A stretch of 64,000 bases of DNA, from contig NZ_SWKN01000006.1 in NCBI RefSeq assembly GCF_005871185.1, positions 832,014 to 896,013 of the forward strand, read 5' to 3'. The notes under the pieces were generated by a model. That model did not search any database. It saw only the letters and a list, made by a program, of their open reading frames with translations, and was not told the DNA's origin. The position numbers and the translations under genes were made by a program. The stretch is from Limnobacter alexandrii. GTDB lineage: Bacteria; Pseudomonadota; Gammaproteobacteria; Burkholderiales; Burkholderiaceae_B. Shown here piece by piece: positions 46,067 through 56,057 of this stretch. Numbering within the stretch: the first letter of the stretch is position 1; the number at the start of each line of letters is the position of its first letter.

Positions 46067-47908
46067 ATGTGCGGAATCGTCGGCGTACTCTCCAAAACCA
46101 ACAGCGTGCCAGTGTTGATCGATGGCCTGAAAAAACTTGAATACCGCGGATACGACTCGGCCGGCTTGGCCATTCAGTCCGATACCGATCAATCCATTCA
46201 TCGCGCGCGCAGCGTGGGCCGCGTGGTTGAACTCGATTCCAGCACCAAAACACTGAGCGCACGCATGGGTATTGCCCACACCCGCTGGGCCACGCACGGC
46301 GTACCCAGCGAGCGCAATGCACACCCTCACATCAGTGAAGGGCAGGGCGTGTCAGTCAGTGTGGTGCACAACGGAATCATTGAAAATCACGAGGAAATCC
46401 GCAAGGCGCTGACCGCCGAAGGTTACGTGTTCCAATCCGACACCGACACCGAAGTCATTGCCCACCTCACCCACAAGCATTTGGTTCAGGGGTTTGAGCT
46501 GAGGGCTGCCGTACAAGCCACAGTCCAAAAGCTGGAAGGTGCTTTTGCCATTGCGGTAATTTGCAACACTGCACCACTCACTTTATTGGCTTCCAAAAAA
46601 GGTGCGCCTCTCTTGGTGGGGCATGGCGAAGGCGAATACTTTTTGGCTTCAGATGCCTCTGCGCTAGTGGCTTACACCAAACAAATTACCTACCTCGAAG
46701 AAAACGACGTGGTGCAATTGCAAACCACCGGGGTTTCATTTTTTAATGGCACTGGTCAGCAAGTCGAGCGGCCCATTATTGAAAGTCAGCTGTCCGCCGA
46801 TGCGGTGGAGCTGGGCCCCTATGCCCACTACATGCAAAAGGAAATTTACGAGCAGCCGGGGGCAATCGCGGCCACGCTCGAGATGGTCAGCAATGCGTCT
46901 GCGGTTAAGCCCGAGTTGTTCGGCGCAGAAGCGGGCAATATTCTTCCCGGCATTCAACAAGTGCTTATCTTGGCATGTGGCACCAGCTATCACGCTGCAT
47001 CTGTTGCGCGCTATTGGCTAGAGTCGATTGCCGGCTTGCCCACCAATGTTGAAATTGCGAGTGAGTATCGCTATCGCACCAGTGTCAGTTTGCCCAACAC
47101 CCTGGTCATCACGATTTCACAGTCTGGTGAAACTGCGGATACCCTGGCAGCGCTCGAGCACGCCAAATCTCAAGGCATGGTGAATGCGCTGTCCATTTGC
47201 AATGTGCCGGAGTCCGCGCTGATTCGCGCCAGTAACTTAAAATTCCTGACACGCGCAGGGCCCGAAATTGGTGTGGCATCCACCAAAGCTTTCACCACGC
47301 AGCTTGCTGCGCTTTTCACTTTCACCTTGGTCATGGCCAAGTTGCGCGGCAAACTCACCGTTGCGCAAGAAAAAACCTTGCTCACGCAACTGCGCCACTT
47401 GCCTTCGGCCATGCAAAACATTTTGGCGCTCGAGCCTGAAATCAAGGCCTTGGCAGCCAGCTTTGCAGAGAAGCGTCATGCCTTGTTTTTGGGGCGTGGC
47501 GTGCATTACCCCATTGCCATGGAAGGTGCATTGAAACTGAAGGAAATCAGCTACATTCACGCCGAGGCGTATGCAGCAGGGGAACTGAAGCACGGCCCCT
47601 TGGCGCTTGTAGATGCAGACATGCCAGTGGTGGCGGTTGCCCCCAAAGACACGCTGATCGAAAAGTTGAAGTCGAACTTGCAGGAAGTTCGCGCACGTGG
47701 TGGCGAGCTTTACATTTTTGCAGACCGCGACACCAAAATCGAAAAAGCCGATGGCGTGCACGTGATCAACCTGCTGGATCACGCCGGGCATTTGTCCCCG
47801 ATTTTGCACACCTTGCCATTGCAACTGTTGTCCTATCATGTGGCGCTGGTGAAGGGCACTGATGTGGACAAACCCCGCAACCTGGCGAAGTCGGTTACCG
47901 TCGAGTAA
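46067..47908 (+). CDS. glmS: Glucosamine-6-phosphate synthase (isomerising)
   Basis: GlmS converts fructose-6-P and glutamine to GlcN-6-P. The 613-aa product starts MCGIVGVLS with the nucleophilic Cys2 of the glutaminase domain, followed by GYDSAGLA and [13 protein letters not shown]. It has two SIS domains ([28 protein letters not shown]) and the end KSVTVE. The frame is open back to 45962 in glmU, but the active enzyme needs Cys2, which fixes ATG 46067. No glmS ribozyme is seen, as expected in Proteobacteria. The 3' end overlaps the convergent SDR by 14 bp. Confidence 0.97.
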   Translation: MCGIVGVLSKTNSVPVLIDGLKKLEYRGYDSAGLAIQSDTDQSIHRARSVGRVVELDSSTKTLSARMGIAHTRWATHGVPSERNAHPHISEGQGVSVSVVHNGIIENHEEIRKALTAEGYVFQSDTDTEVIAHLTHKHLVQGFELRAAVQATVQKLEGAFAIAVICNTAPLTLLASKKGAPLLVGHGEGEYFLASDASALVAYTKQITYLEENDVVQLQTTGVSFFNGTGQQVERPIIESQLSADAVELGPYAHYMQKEIYEQPGAIAATLEMVSNASAVKPELFGAEAGNILPGIQQVLILACGTSYHAASVARYWLESIAGLPTNVEIASEYRYRTSVSLPNTLVITISQSGETADTLAALEHAKSQGMVNALSICNVPESALIRASNLKFLTRAGPEIGVASTKAFTTQLAALFTFTLVMAKLRGKLTVAQEKTLLTQLRHLPSAMQNILALEPEIKALAASFAEKRHALFLGRGVHYPIAMEGALKLKEISYIHAEAYAAGELKHGPLALVDADMPVVAVAPKDTLIEKLKSNLQEVRARGGELYIFADRDTKIEKADGVHVINLLDHAGHLSPILHTLPLQLLSYHVALVKGTDVDKPRNLAKSVTVE

Positions 47909-48716
47909 GCGACTCACTCTCTTCGGCCTTGAATTTTTTCAAGGCTTGTTCCGAGCCCTGTAACCTGCTCAAGCCCTCTGCCACCCGGTGAAATAAACCG
48001 GGTGCCAACACAAGTGGGGCAATGGTTTTGGGCGCGATAATTTTACGCTGGCGTTTTTCAATGCCGCGGTACATCGCATCAATCACCTGCTTTGGTTCAA
48101 TGGCACCAAATGCACCTTTGTGGCCGCCCCACAGCACGCCTGCATTCACTTCTTGAATCATGGCGGTGTTGGTAAACGTCGGGTGTACACAGCCCACGTC
48201 AATGCCGTCCAGTGCAAGCTCTTGGCGCGCAACATCCGCCAGCGCCTCAACCGCCGCTTTTGATGCCGCATAATGCCCCATCAATGGGGTGTGAATTGCA
48301 GCAGCCAGTGAGGAAATAACTTGCAAATAACCCTTGGTCTCGCGCAGGTAAGGAATGCCAGCGCGAATGGTGTTGAATGCGCCATTCACATTCACCTGCA
48401 TCACAGCATCAAAATCAGCGGGGTTCATGTGTTCAATTGAACCCATTTTCAAAATGCCCGCATTCACAACCACCACATCAATCCGGCCAAAACGTTCTTT
48501 GCACTCCGCCATCGCAAGCTCAAGGTCAGCAGGCTTGCACACATTGGCCTGGCAGCCGGCAATTGCCTCGCCGCCCAATGTTTCCACTTGCTCGAACACG
48601 GCTTCAGCATTCAAATCCACAATAAAAGCCTTGCCACCCTTGCTAAGCACTTTCGCAGCCAAACCGGCACCAAGACCTCGAGCACCACCAGTAATAAACA
48701 CCACTTTGTTTTTCAT
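47895..48716 (-). CDS. Short-chain dehydrogenase/reductase
   Basis: The 273-aa product is a classical [16 protein letters not shown] (NAD(P) binding), [11 protein letters not shown] (NAG), and active site Ser in ISSLAAA with YAASKAA (Tyr-x3-Lys). The substrate is unknown. The Asp in FIVDLNAE after strand 2 favours NAD(H). ATG 48716 has GGTGG upstream; TTG 48731 and GTG 48728 are alternatives. It lies 20 bp after an alpha/beta hydrolase gene in the same direction, so both likely form one transcript. Confidence 0.85.
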   Translation of the reverse strand: MKNKVVFITGGARGLGAGLAAKVLSKGGKAFIVDLNAEAVFEQVETLGGEAIAGCQANVCKPADLELAMAECKERFGRIDVVVVNAGILKMGSIEHMNPADFDAVMQVNVNGAFNTIRAGIPYLRETKGYLQVISSLAAAIHTPLMGHYAASKAAVEALADVARQELALDGIDVGCVHPTFTNTAMIQEVNAGVLWGGHKGAFGAIEPKQVIDAMYRGIEKRQRKIIAPKTIAPLVLAPGLFHRVAEGLSRLQGSEQALKKFKAEESESLTRR

Positions 48717-48736
48717 CTTGTTTGCCACCAATTCAG

Positions 48737-49660
48737 TTAAAGCGATTCAATAAAAGAAATACAATCCGCTGCGAAACGATCGGGCGTCTCTTCCATCGGA
48801 ATGTGGCCCACCTCTCGATACACCTTCAGTTCAGAGTTTGGAATATCCCGGTTGAACCGCCCTGCCATTTCAATGCTCACCCATCGGTCGTCGCCGCCCC
48901 ACACAATCAATGTCTTGCACTGAATTTCCGGCAAACGTTCCGAACCTAGCTCACCATCCGTGAATACACCCACCATCTGGCCCACGGCGCTTCGGTTCGG
49001 TTTGTGCATAAACAGCTCAAGGTATCTGTCCAGCACTTCCTTTTTAAGTTTGCGTTTGTCGCCGTACACATCCCGCACAGCCATTCGCAACAAAAACGCG
49101 GGCACCGTGTATCTGGTCAGCCAAGCAATCGGTTTGATCGTGAACAGGGTGATGTAAATCGGCAATGGCTGCTGGTAACCCACCGCGTCAGAAATAATCA
49201 AGCCTCGCACCCGCTCCGGGTGTCTTTGAGCCTGGTCCCAGCTCAAAAAACCACCAAATGAATTGCCGATCATGACGCATTTTTTAATCGCCAACTCATC
49301 CAGCACGGCATCGACGAACTGCTGATAAAAGGCCACATCCATTTTCCGAATATTGCCTTTCTCGTCCACTGCAGGCCCTGTCAAACCGAATGGGGGCAAA
49401 TCGAAACGAATAATCCTGAATTGTTTGCTCATGTGCGCGCAAACATCGCTCCAGGTGTGCAAGCTGGCGGCAAAACCGTGAATCATCACCACATCCGGCC
49501 CACTGCCCTCAATACTCACATGCACTTTGATGCCCATACAGTCGAGAAATATCGATGTGGGCAAAGCATGTTTCTCAATCAGTGTTTTCTTGTCGGGACC
49601 GGCCCATCCAAACTCATTCAGCAATTGGTTCAAGCAATGTCTCCTGTGGTTTTGTTTCAT
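48737..49660 (-). CDS. Alpha/beta-hydrolase
   Basis: The 307-aa product has an alpha/beta-hydrolase fold with VMIHGFAASLHTW (oxyanion region), nucleophile elbow MIGNSFGGFLS, Asp in WGGDDRWVS and His in EVGHIPMEETP. It resembles hydrolases of meta-cleavage or lipid pathways; the substrate is unknown. It is divergent from an AraC-type regulator with three palindromic half-sites between them, pointing to regulated expression with the downstream SDR. An in-frame start at 49681 is possible. Confidence 0.85.
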   Translation of the reverse strand: MKQNHRRHCLNQLLNEFGWAGPDKKTLIEKHALPTSIFLDCMGIKVHVSIEGSGPDVVMIHGFAASLHTWSDVCAHMSKQFRIIRFDLPPFGLTGPAVDEKGNIRKMDVAFYQQFVDAVLDELAIKKCVMIGNSFGGFLSWDQAQRHPERVRGLIISDAVGYQQPLPIYITLFTIKPIAWLTRYTVPAFLLRMAVRDVYGDKRKLKKEVLDRYLELFMHKPNRSAVGQMVGVFTDGELGSERLPEIQCKTLIVWGGDDRWVSIEMAGRFNRDIPNSELKVYREVGHIPMEETPDRFAADCISFIESL

Positions 49661-49692
49661 GACAGTGTAGAAGCCACACACCCTGCCAGAAC

Positions 49693-49717
49693 TTGATTAC
49701 AATCAACCATGGTTGAT
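49693..49717. promoter_or_regulatory. Operator candidate: TTGAT/ATCAA/TTGAT half-sites
   Basis: TTGAT (49693-49697), ATCAA (49702-49706) and TTGAT (49713-49717) form two overlapping palindromes. The right one, ATCAACCATGGTTGAT (49702-49717), is a perfect 16-bp palindrome. It lies between the divergent hydrolase and AraC genes, 26 bp before the AraC ATG, where a regulator binding both promoters would be expected. Confidence 0.6.
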
Positions 49718-49742
49718 ATTTCCGGACAAAACCCGCACCCCT

Positions 49743-50765
49743 ATGCCAGCTCGCCGAACCGTTGTTAGCGTGAAAATCCTCAGTGAACTGGGCGTAAGGC
49801 TCGGTTCTACGCGCAGTGCGCTGCTCACCGGCTCTTCCATATTGCCAGCCCAGCTCGATGATCCCCATGTTGAAATCGATCCTGATCAAGAATTGCAAGT
49901 GATCCACAATCTGGTTCGTCTGCATGGCAAAGTGCCTGGGCTGGGGCTTATGGCTGGCTCCGAATATCACCTGACCACCTATGGCATTTGGGGCTATGCC
50001 TTGATCACCAGCCCAACTTTCAGACAGGCTGTCGAGCTTGGCTTGCGATACCTTGATCTAACCTTTGCCTTTTCCAAAGTCGAGCTGACCTTGGGCAATG
50101 GTCTGGCATCCATGGTGTTGTCCGTGGATCATTTGCCCCCGGCGGTGCGTTCATTTGTCGCCGAGCGGGATTGTTCCGCCATTCAGGTTTTGCAGCGTGA
50201 ATTGTTTGGTGTCACCTTGCCGTTGCGCGCAGTTGAATTTGCATTTGCGCCCAATGCACCCATGGCGCAGTACGAGGCCATGTTCGGCTGTATTCCGCAG
50301 TTCAATGCTGCCGTCAACCGGGCGACATTCGATGAGCAATGGCTGAACTTGCCCCTGCCCAAAGCCAACGAGCACAGCGCCAGATTTTGTGAAACCCAGC
50401 TGGACAATCTGCTGTCCCGCCGAATGCAAAGGGGGGGTGTGTCCGCCTGGTTGCGCAACAAATTGCTTGCTGATTTGTCGTCTTCCCCGAGCCTTGCCCA
50501 AATTGCCACCGATCACTTCATGACCGAGCGCACCCTGCGCAGGCGGCTCACGGACGAGGGCACCAGTTATCGCGACTTGCTCGCCGAAGTGCGTCAAACC
50601 ATGGCCGAAGAACTGCTGAGTTCAACCGGGCTCAGCGTGTCAGAGGTCTCCGCCCGGCTGGGCTATTCATCACCCTCGGCATTTATTCACGCCTTCCAGA
50701 AATGGCACAACTGCTCACCTCGCCAGTTTCTGGATGCTCGATCGAAGCAAATAAAGCGCGATTAG
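49743..50765 (+). CDS. AraC-family transcriptional regulator
   Basis: The 340-aa product has the N-terminal AraC-type ligand-binding region seen in OruR/ArgR-like regulators (PF12625 type; GLGLMAGSEYHLTTYGIWGY) and a C-terminal double helix-turn-helix (MTERTLRRRLTDEGTSYRDL; VSEVSARLGYSSPSAFIHAF). Such regulators often control adjacent lipid or aromatic catabolic genes. ATG 49743 lacks a strong ribosome site; TTG 49713 is an alternative inside the palindrome. Its 3' end overlaps ampG by 51 bp on the opposite strand. Confidence 0.87.
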   Translation: MPARRTVVSVKILSELGVRLGSTRSALLTGSSILPAQLDDPHVEIDPDQELQVIHNLVRLHGKVPGLGLMAGSEYHLTTYGIWGYALITSPTFRQAVELGLRYLDLTFAFSKVELTLGNGLASMVLSVDHLPPAVRSFVAERDCSAIQVLQRELFGVTLPLRAVEFAFAPNAPMAQYEAMFGCIPQFNAAVNRATFDEQWLNLPLPKANEHSARFCETQLDNLLSRRMQRGGVSAWLRNKLLADLSSSPSLAQIATDHFMTERTLRRRLTDEGTSYRDLLAEVRQTMAEELLSSTGLSVSEVSARLGYSSPSAFIHAFQKWHNCSPRQFLDARSKQIKRD

Positions 50766-51938
50766 CCCAGGCAGGGCGGCCAGCGTCGAGAAAACGAAAA
50801 AATCGCTCCATCCATAGGCGTCCACCACATACCCAGCAGGGGCTGCCAAATAAACACGACCCATGGCTGCAAGCGATGAAAGCAAAGCGTATTGCGTGGC
50901 CGAGAACTCTTTGCTGCACAGGCTGGTCAGCAAACCCACAAAGGCCGCCGTGCCCATGCCGCCACACAGGTTCTCGACAAATACTGCTCCCCCCATCGCC
51001 CAAATATTCGGCTCGATAACCGAGAGTACCCAAAACGACAGATTGGACACGGCTTGGAAAATACCGAAAAGCATCAACGAACCATACAAGCCCATCCGGG
51101 TCATCAGTGCCCCGCCCAGGAATGCGCCCATCAAGGTGGCAATCAGGCTCACTGTCTTGTTCACCGCTCCCACCTCGGTCAATGTAAAGCCCAGTCCCTT
51201 GAGCAAAAATGCGGTGGTCAATGATCCTGCAAATGCGTCCCCCACTTTGTAAAGCACAATCAGCAGCAAAATCCAGATGGCTGCTTCTTTGCTCATAAAG
51301 TTGCGTGTCGACTCTTTCACAATGTCAAACAGCTTTCTTTTTAGCTCGCGTTTTGCCAGGTCCTCAGGCGTGTCAGCTGTAGGGCTCAAGGCGGTAATCA
51401 CGGCGCAGGCTGCAATCAGCCCTGCCATCAAGAGGTAAGTGCCAGTCCAGCCCAAGTATTCGCCAGCCAGTATCAGGGCCAGTCCACCCGACACCAGCAT
51501 GGCTACCCGGTAGCCAGTCACGTAATAAGCTGCGCCAAGGCCCCGTTCCGGGGCAGGTAACAGGTCGGTACGGTAGGCGTCAATTGCCATGTCCTGGGTC
51601 GATGAACAAAAGGCGATTGCCACTGCCACCGCTGCAACGGTCCAGGCAGAGTGGGCATCCACAAATGCCATGGCAGCAATCAGTCCAGCGCAAGCCAATT
51701 GCATCAACGCAATCCAGCCTCGCCTTTGATCAAAAAAACCGGGCTTCAGATAATCCAGAAAGGGCGACCACAAGAATTTGTAGGTGTAGGGAAATCCCAC
51801 CACGGCATACAAACCAATGGTTTTGATGTCCACATTTTCAACTGCGAGCCAGGCTTGCAGGGTGCTTCCTGTCAGCGCTAGTGGTAGTCCACTCGAAAAA
51901 CCGAGAATTAATATACAAATAAGACGGAAAGGGGGCAT
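50715..51938 (-). CDS. ampG: Muropeptide permease AmpG
   Basis: AmpG imports anhydromuropeptides for cell-wall recycling. The 407-aa product is a 12-helix MFS carrier with AmpG segments FSSGLPLALTGSTLQAWL, GFPYTYKFLWSPFLD and SSTQDMAIDAYR. Length is somewhat shorter than E. coli AmpG (491 aa), lacking the extra C-terminal helices, which is common in other phyla. It is divergent from the tRNA operon; its start lies within 10 bp of that promoter. Confidence 0.9.
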   Translation of the reverse strand: MPPFRLICILILGFSSGLPLALTGSTLQAWLAVENVDIKTIGLYAVVGFPYTYKFLWSPFLDYLKPGFFDQRRGWIALMQLACAGLIAAMAFVDAHSAWTVAAVAVAIAFCSSTQDMAIDAYRTDLLPAPERGLGAAYYVTGYRVAMLVSGGLALILAGEYLGWTGTYLLMAGLIAACAVITALSPTADTPEDLAKRELKRKLFDIVKESTRNFMSKEAAIWILLLIVLYKVGDAFAGSLTTAFLLKGLGFTLTEVGAVNKTVSLIATLMGAFLGGALMTRMGLYGSLMLFGIFQAVSNLSFWVLSVIEPNIWAMGGAVFVENLCGGMGTAAFVGLLTSLCSKEFSATQYALLSSLAAMGRVYLAAPAGYVVDAYGWSDFFVFSTLAALPGLIALYLLRSSIQKLAR

Positions 51939-51944
51939 GAGGTG

Positions 51945-51973
51945 TTGACGTTGTTTAAAAAAGCATCCATAAT
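51945..51973 (+). promoter_or_regulatory. Promoter of the tRNA-tuf operon
   Basis: TTGACG (51945-51950), exactly 17 bp, then CATAAT (51968-51973) give a strong sigma-70 promoter. The tRNA-Tyr begins 16 bp after the -10 box. A GC-rich stretch CCGGGG follows the -10, as in stringently controlled promoters. Confidence 0.8.
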
Positions 51974-51988
51974 CCGGGGTTCTCTTTT

Positions 51989-52074
51989 GGAGAGATGCCC
52001 GAGTGGCTAAAGGGGGCAGACTGTAAATCTGTTGGCTTACGCCTACGTTGGTTCGAATCCAACTCTCTCCACCA
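51989..52074 (+). tRNA. tRNA-Tyr (GTA)
   Basis: Class II tRNA of 86 nt including encoded CCA. Acceptor arms GGAGAGA and TCTCTCC pair, the anticodon loop contains GTA (CTGTAAA), the long variable arm (TTGGCTTACGCCTACG) is present, and the T arm is GTTCGAATCC. Confidence 0.96.
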
Positions 52075-52127
52075 AGAATTCAAGCAGTTTAACCGAGTGC
52101 GCCCTTGAAAAGGGGTTCACAAGGTGT

Positions 52128-52201
52128 GCGGGTGTAGCTCAATGGTAGAGCTGAAGCCTTCCAAGCTTAAGACGAGGGTTCGATTCCCTTCACCCGCTCC
52201 A
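52128..52201 (+). tRNA. tRNA-Gly (TCC)
   Basis: A 74-nt tRNA. Acceptor arms GCGGGTG and CACCCGC pair, the anticodon loop CTTCCAA reads TCC, the T loop is TTCGATT, and CCA is encoded. The base pair 27-43 at the end of the anticodon stem is a G-A mismatch. Confidence 0.94.
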
Positions 52202-52218
52202 GGCTTTAATAGAAAGTT

Positions 52219-52293
<75 letters not shown>

Positions 52294-52342
52294 TACCGTT
52301 ATAACCGCACTCGCATCGTTGGGTGCCCGCACCGAGGTCGTC

Positions 52343-53536
52343 ATGGCAAAAGAAAAGTTTGAGCGTAAGAAGCCACACGTAAACGTTGGAACGATTGGTC
52401 ACGTGGACCATGGCAAGACAACATTGACAGCGGCGATCACAACAGTATTGGCGCGCCTGAGCGGCCATGGTGAAGCCAAGGGCTACGACCAGATTGATGC
52501 GGCGCCAGAAGAGAAGGCACGCGGCATTACGATTAACACAGCGCACGTAGAGTACGAGACTGAGTCACGTCACTATGCGCACGTGGATTGCCCAGGCCAC
52601 GCCGACTACGTCAAGAACATGATTACCGGTGCAGCGCAGATGGACGGCGCGATTCTGGTGTGTTCAGCAGCCGACGGCCCCATGCCCCAGACACGTGAGC
52701 ACATTTTGTTGGCCCGTCAGGTTGGCGTGCCTTACATCATCGTGTTTTTGAACAAGTGCGACATGGTGGACGACGAAGAGTTGTTGGAACTGGTTGAAAT
52801 GGAAGTGCGTGAGTTGTTGTCTTCCTACGACTTCCCGGGCGACGACGTGCCAATCGTAAAGGGTTCAGCCAAGCTGGCGCTGGAAGGCGACACAGGCGAT
52901 CTGGGCGAAGGCGCGATCAAGCAGTTGGCCGAAGCACTGGACACCTACATTCCGACACCCGAGCGTGCCATTGACGGCGCGTTCCTGATGCCAATCGAAG
53001 ACGTGTTCTCCATCTCCGGTCGCGGCACCGTGGTAACCGGTCGTATCGAGCGCGGTATTGTGAAGGTTGGTGAAGAAATCGAAATCGTGGGCATCAAGGA
53101 CACGGTCAAGACCATTTGTACCGGCGTTGAAATGTTCCGCAAGTTGCTGGACCAGGGTCAGGCGGGTGACAACGTGGGTGTGTTGCTGCGTGGTACCAAG
53201 CGTGAAGACGTGGAGCGTGGTCAGGTGTTGGCCAAGCCAGGTACGATCAAGCCGCACACAGGCTTTAGTGCCGAAGTGTACGTGTTGAGCAAAGAAGAAG
53301 GTGGCCGTCACACGCCATTCTTTAACAACTACCGTCCACAGTTTTATTTCCGTACAACCGACGTAACAGGCTCAATCAGCTTGCCTGCGGACAAGGAAAT
53401 GGTACTGCCAGGCGACAACGTGTCGATCAATGTTGAATTGATTGCCCCGATCGCGATGGAAGAAGGTCTGCGTTTCGCGATTCGCGAAGGTGGCCGTACG
53501 GTAGGTGCTGGCGTAGTTGCCAAAATTACCAAGTAA
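52343..53536 (+). CDS. tuf: Elongation factor Tu
   Basis: EF-Tu delivers aminoacyl-tRNA to the ribosome. The 397-aa product has [10 protein letters not shown] (G1), [12 protein letters not shown] (G2), DCPGHADY (G3), NKCDMVDD (G4) and the complete domains 2 and 3 ending [14 protein letters not shown] 52343 is the family start; the frame extends to 52319. It lies between tRNA-Thr and tRNA-Trp as in many proteobacteria, where this copy is tufB; a second tuf copy elsewhere is likely. Confidence 0.98.
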   Translation: MAKEKFERKKPHVNVGTIGHVDHGKTTLTAAITTVLARLSGHGEAKGYDQIDAAPEEKARGITINTAHVEYETESRHYAHVDCPGHADYVKNMITGAAQMDGAILVCSAADGPMPQTREHILLARQVGVPYIIVFLNKCDMVDDEELLELVEMEVRELLSSYDFPGDDVPIVKGSAKLALEGDTGDLGEGAIKQLAEALDTYIPTPERAIDGAFLMPIEDVFSISGRGTVVTGRIERGIVKVGEEIEIVGIKDTVKTICTGVEMFRKLLDQGQAGDNVGVLLRGTKREDVERGQVLAKPGTIKPHTGFSAEVYVLSKEEGGRHTPFFNNYRPQFYFRTTDVTGSISLPADKEMVLPGDNVSINVELIAPIAMEEGLRFAIREGGRTVGAGVVAKITK

Positions 53537-53550
53537 TATTCGAGTTTTTT

Positions 53551-53626
53551 AGGGCAATAGCTCAATTGGCAGAGCGTCGGTCTCCAAAACCGAAGGTTGT
53601 GGGTTCGATTCCCTCTTGCCCTGCCA
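53551..53626 (+). tRNA. tRNA-Trp (CCA)
   Basis: A 76-nt tRNA. Acceptor arms AGGGCAA and TTGCCCT pair, the anticodon loop TCTCCAAAA contains CCA, the T loop is TTCGATT, and CCA is encoded. It lies 14 bp after tuf and before secE, its usual site. Confidence 0.95.
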
Positions 53627-53642
53627 AATTTGGTAGGACCGT

Positions 53643-53666
53643 CGCCGCTGAAGCGATTCAGCGGCG
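53643..53666 (+). terminator. GNRA-capped hairpin between tRNA-Trp and secE
   Basis: CGCCGCTGAA and TTCAGCGGCG form a perfect 10-bp stem closed by the tetraloop GCGA (53653-53656), followed by GTTTACATTTT. The T-run is imperfect, so it may be a weak terminator/attenuator or an RNA-processing and stability element that separates the tRNA from the secE mRNA. Confidence 0.6.
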
Positions 53667-53683
53667 GTTTACATTTTAAAAAT

Positions 53684-54067
53684 ATGGCACAAAACGACAT
53701 TCAAACAGTATCTACAGGGCAGGACAAGCTGATGCTTGTGCTGGCGGTTGCCTTTGCAATCGGCGGTGCGGTGGCTTATCAGGTTTTGTCAGCAGAAGAT
53801 TTCTTCATTCGCCTTGGCGTTGTCTTGTTGGGTGTTGTGCTGGCGGCAGGCAGTTTTCTGCTCTCTCAAACCGGCAAGCGGTTTGTGGGATTCGCCAAAG
53901 ATTCCGTGAACGAAGCCAAGCGCGTTGTTTGGCCCACCCGCAAGGAAGGTATGCAAATGACCGGTGTGGTCTTTGTATTCGTGTTGATCATGTCGATCTA
54001 TCTTCTTCTGGTGGACAAAACGCTTGAGTGGGTGTTCTACGATCTGATTTTAGGGTGGACAATATAA
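53684..54067 (+). CDS. secE: Preprotein translocase subunit SecE
   Basis: SecE clamps SecY in the translocon. The 127-aa product has three hydrophobic helices, like E. coli SecE, and the conserved motif [12 protein letters not shown] before the last one. The frame is open from 53597, but ATG 53684 begins the protein after the hairpin. The stop TAA overlaps the nusG ATG by one base. Confidence 0.95.
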   Translation: MAQNDIQTVSTGQDKLMLVLAVAFAIGGAVAYQVLSAEDFFIRLGVVLLGVVLAAGSFLLSQTGKRFVGFAKDSVNEAKRVVWPTRKEGMQMTGVVFVFVLIMSIYLLLVDKTLEWVFYDLILGWTI

Positions 54068-54600
54068 TGTCAAAACGCTGGTACGTGGTGCACGCTTACT
54101 CAGGACTTGAGAAGAGTGTGCAGCGAGCACTGCAGGAGCGCATTGACCGTTCCGAGTTTTCGGACTTGTTTGGCCAAATCCTGGTTCCCTCCGAAGAGGT
54201 GGTTGAAATCAAGGGCGGTCAAAAGTCCATTTCCGAGCGTCGTTTCTTCCCGGGCTATGTGCTGGTTGAAATGGAAATGACCGATGACTCCTGGCACTTG
54301 GTCAAGAACACACCAAAGGTCACTGGCTTTGTGGGTGGTACGGGCAATCGCCCCACGCCAATTTCCCAGAAAGAAGTGGACAAGATCATGCAGCAGATGC
54401 AGGAAGGCGCTGAGAAGCCGCGTCCGAAAGTATTGTATGAGGTCGGTGAAATGGTTCGTGTCAAAGAGGGTCCTTTTGCCGATTTCAATGGCAACGTTGA
54501 AGAAATTAATTACGAGAAAAGTAAGCTGCGAGTGTCTGTCACCATTTTTGGTCGTGCCACACCCGTTGAGCTTGATTTTCATCAGGTTGAAAAGGTTTGA
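54067..54600 (+). CDS. nusG: Transcription termination/antitermination factor NusG
   Basis: NusG binds RNA polymerase and couples it to Rho and the ribosome. The 177-aa product has the NGN domain ([32 protein letters not shown]) and the C-terminal KOW domain ([18 protein letters not shown]). It overlaps the secE stop by one base. Confidence 0.97.
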   Translation: MSKRWYVVHAYSGLEKSVQRALQERIDRSEFSDLFGQILVPSEEVVEIKGGQKSISERRFFPGYVLVEMEMTDDSWHLVKNTPKVTGFVGGTGNRPTPISQKEVDKIMQQMQEGAEKPRPKVLYEVGEMVRVKEGPFADFNGNVEEINYEKSKLRVSVTIFGRATPVELDFHQVEKV

Positions 54601-54715
54601 CCTGAAAGCTGCACGTTTTCCCGCCGCCTGTATTTAATTGCTGACAGGAAGCACGGTAATTCAAGCAATAAGAGGAGCGGCCTTTGGCTGCGCTTGAACT
54701 CACGGAGAAATTTCA
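54601..54715 (+). promoter_or_regulatory. rplKA leader
   Basis: This 115-bp spacer before rplK contains GGCCTTTGGCTGCGC and a ribosome site GGAG near the ATG. In many bacteria the rplK leader carries an L1-binding mimic that gives feedback control; the G/C-rich segment fits such a role, but the structure was not confirmed. Confidence 0.35.
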
Positions 54716-55147
54716 ATGGCCAAGAAAATCATTGGCTTTATCAAGCTGCAAGTTCCGGCTGGTAAGGCAAACCCATCCCCACCCATCGGTCCAGCATTGG
54801 GTCAGCGTGGTCTGAACATCATGGAATTCTGTAAAGCGTTCAATGCCCAAACTCAGGGCATGGAGCCAGGCTTGCCAATTCCAGTGGTGATTACTGCATT
54901 CGCAGACAAGTCCTTCACGTTCATCATGAAGACTCCTCCTGCGACTGTGCTGATCAAGAAAGCAGCCAAAATCACGAAGGGTTCACCACGTCCTCATTTG
55001 GACAAAGTGGGCAAAATTACTCGTGAGCAGGCTGAAGAAATTGCAAAAACAAAAATGCCTGACCTGACCGCTGCTGACATGGATGCTGCCGTGCGCACCA
55101 TCGCTGGTTCAGCTCGCAGCATGGGCATTGTGGTGGAGGGTCTATAA
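54716..55147 (+). CDS. rplK: 50S ribosomal protein L11
   Basis: A 143-aa L11 with the usual start [25 protein letters not shown] (quoted in part: [13 protein letters not shown]) and the C-terminal rRNA-binding domain ([24 protein letters not shown]). L11 forms the GTPase-associated centre and is needed for RelA activation. The rplA ATG follows directly after its stop. Confidence 0.97.
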   Translation: MAKKIIGFIKLQVPAGKANPSPPIGPALGQRGLNIMEFCKAFNAQTQGMEPGLPIPVVITAFADKSFTFIMKTPPATVLIKKAAKITKGSPRPHLDKVGKITREQAEEIAKTKMPDLTAADMDAAVRTIAGSARSMGIVVEGL

Positions 55148-55846
55148 ATGGCTAAGTTGTCTAAACGCACTCAAGCATTGCGCGCAAAAATCGATCGCAA
55201 TGCGGTATACCCCGTAGATCAAGCCCTTGGTTTGATCAAAGAAACTGCAACTGCAAAGTTCGACGAGTCTGTTGACGCAGCCATTCAGTTGGGCGTTGAT
55301 GCACGTAAATCTGACCAGGTTGTTCGTGGTTCAGTGGTGTTGCCTGCTGGTACTGGTAAAACAGTTCGCGTGGCTGTGTTTGCGCAGGGCGCAAAAGCGG
55401 AAGAAGCCAAGGCCGCCGGCGCTGATATCGTGGGCATGGATGATCTGGCTGCCGAAGTTAAAGCAGGCAACATGAATTTCGACGTGGTGATTGCCTCCCC
55501 CGACACCATGCGTATCGTGGGTACCTTGGGTCAAATTCTGGGTCCACGTGGCCTGATGCCAAACCCAAAGGTTGGCACGGTAACTCCTGATGTGGCCACA
55601 GCGGTTAAAAACGCCAAGGCAGGTCAAGTACAGTTCCGTACCGACAAGGCCGGCATTATCCATTGCACAATCGGTCGCGCTTCTTTTGATGTCGAAAAGC
55701 TGAAGTCCAACTTGTCCGCTTTGCTGGACGCGTTGAACAAATCCAAGCCAGCATCGTCCAAGGGTGTGTACCTGAGAAAAATTGCCGTATCCAGCACCAT
55801 GGGTGGTGGTGTACGCGTTGACCAGACATCCGTGTTGGGTCAATAA
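55148..55846 (+). CDS. rplA: 50S ribosomal protein L1
   Basis: A 232-aa L1 with the L1 signature region ([20 protein letters not shown]) and two-domain layout. L1 forms the stalk that handles exit tRNA and represses its own operon by binding the leader mRNA. It directly abuts rplK. Confidence 0.97.
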   Translation: MAKLSKRTQALRAKIDRNAVYPVDQALGLIKETATAKFDESVDAAIQLGVDARKSDQVVRGSVVLPAGTGKTVRVAVFAQGAKAEEAKAAGADIVGMDDLAAEVKAGNMNFDVVIASPDTMRIVGTLGQILGPRGLMPNPKVGTVTPDVATAVKNAKAGQVQFRTDKAGIIHCTIGRASFDVEKLKSNLSALLDALNKSKPASSKGVYLRKIAVSSTMGGGVRVDQTSVLGQ

Positions 55847-56057
55847 AGAACTTTGGGCTGTGAATCCTGATTCGTCAGGGTTTGCAGGTTGTCAAAGACC
55901 GTTGGAAATTGAGGGTTTGTAGTTTAAATCCGATTTTTTAAAAAACCATCCAACCTAGATGGCGGTCCCGAGTAAAAGTAATGAATGAATGTTCAAAGCT
56001 TGATTTCGGTCGCCTGTTTTAAACAGTGCAATAAGCGCTTCTTTTTGGAGAAAGACC
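55847..56057 (+). promoter_or_regulatory. rplJL leader (L10-binding region expected)
   Basis: This 211-bp spacer between rplA and rplJ holds no gene. It corresponds in position to the L10(L12)4-binding leader and promoter that regulate rplJL in other bacteria. A T/A-rich segment (CCGATTTTTTAAAAAACCATCC, near 55930-55951, contains TTTTTTAAAAAA) and a strong ribosome site (GGAG) before GTG 56058 are visible. The precise fold was not derived. Confidence 0.5.

Noticed and set aside
46067-46070. glmS ribozyme or other riboswitch before glmS
   Set aside because: Only 16 bp separate glmU and glmS, too short for a ribozyme, which is in any case a Gram-positive feature.
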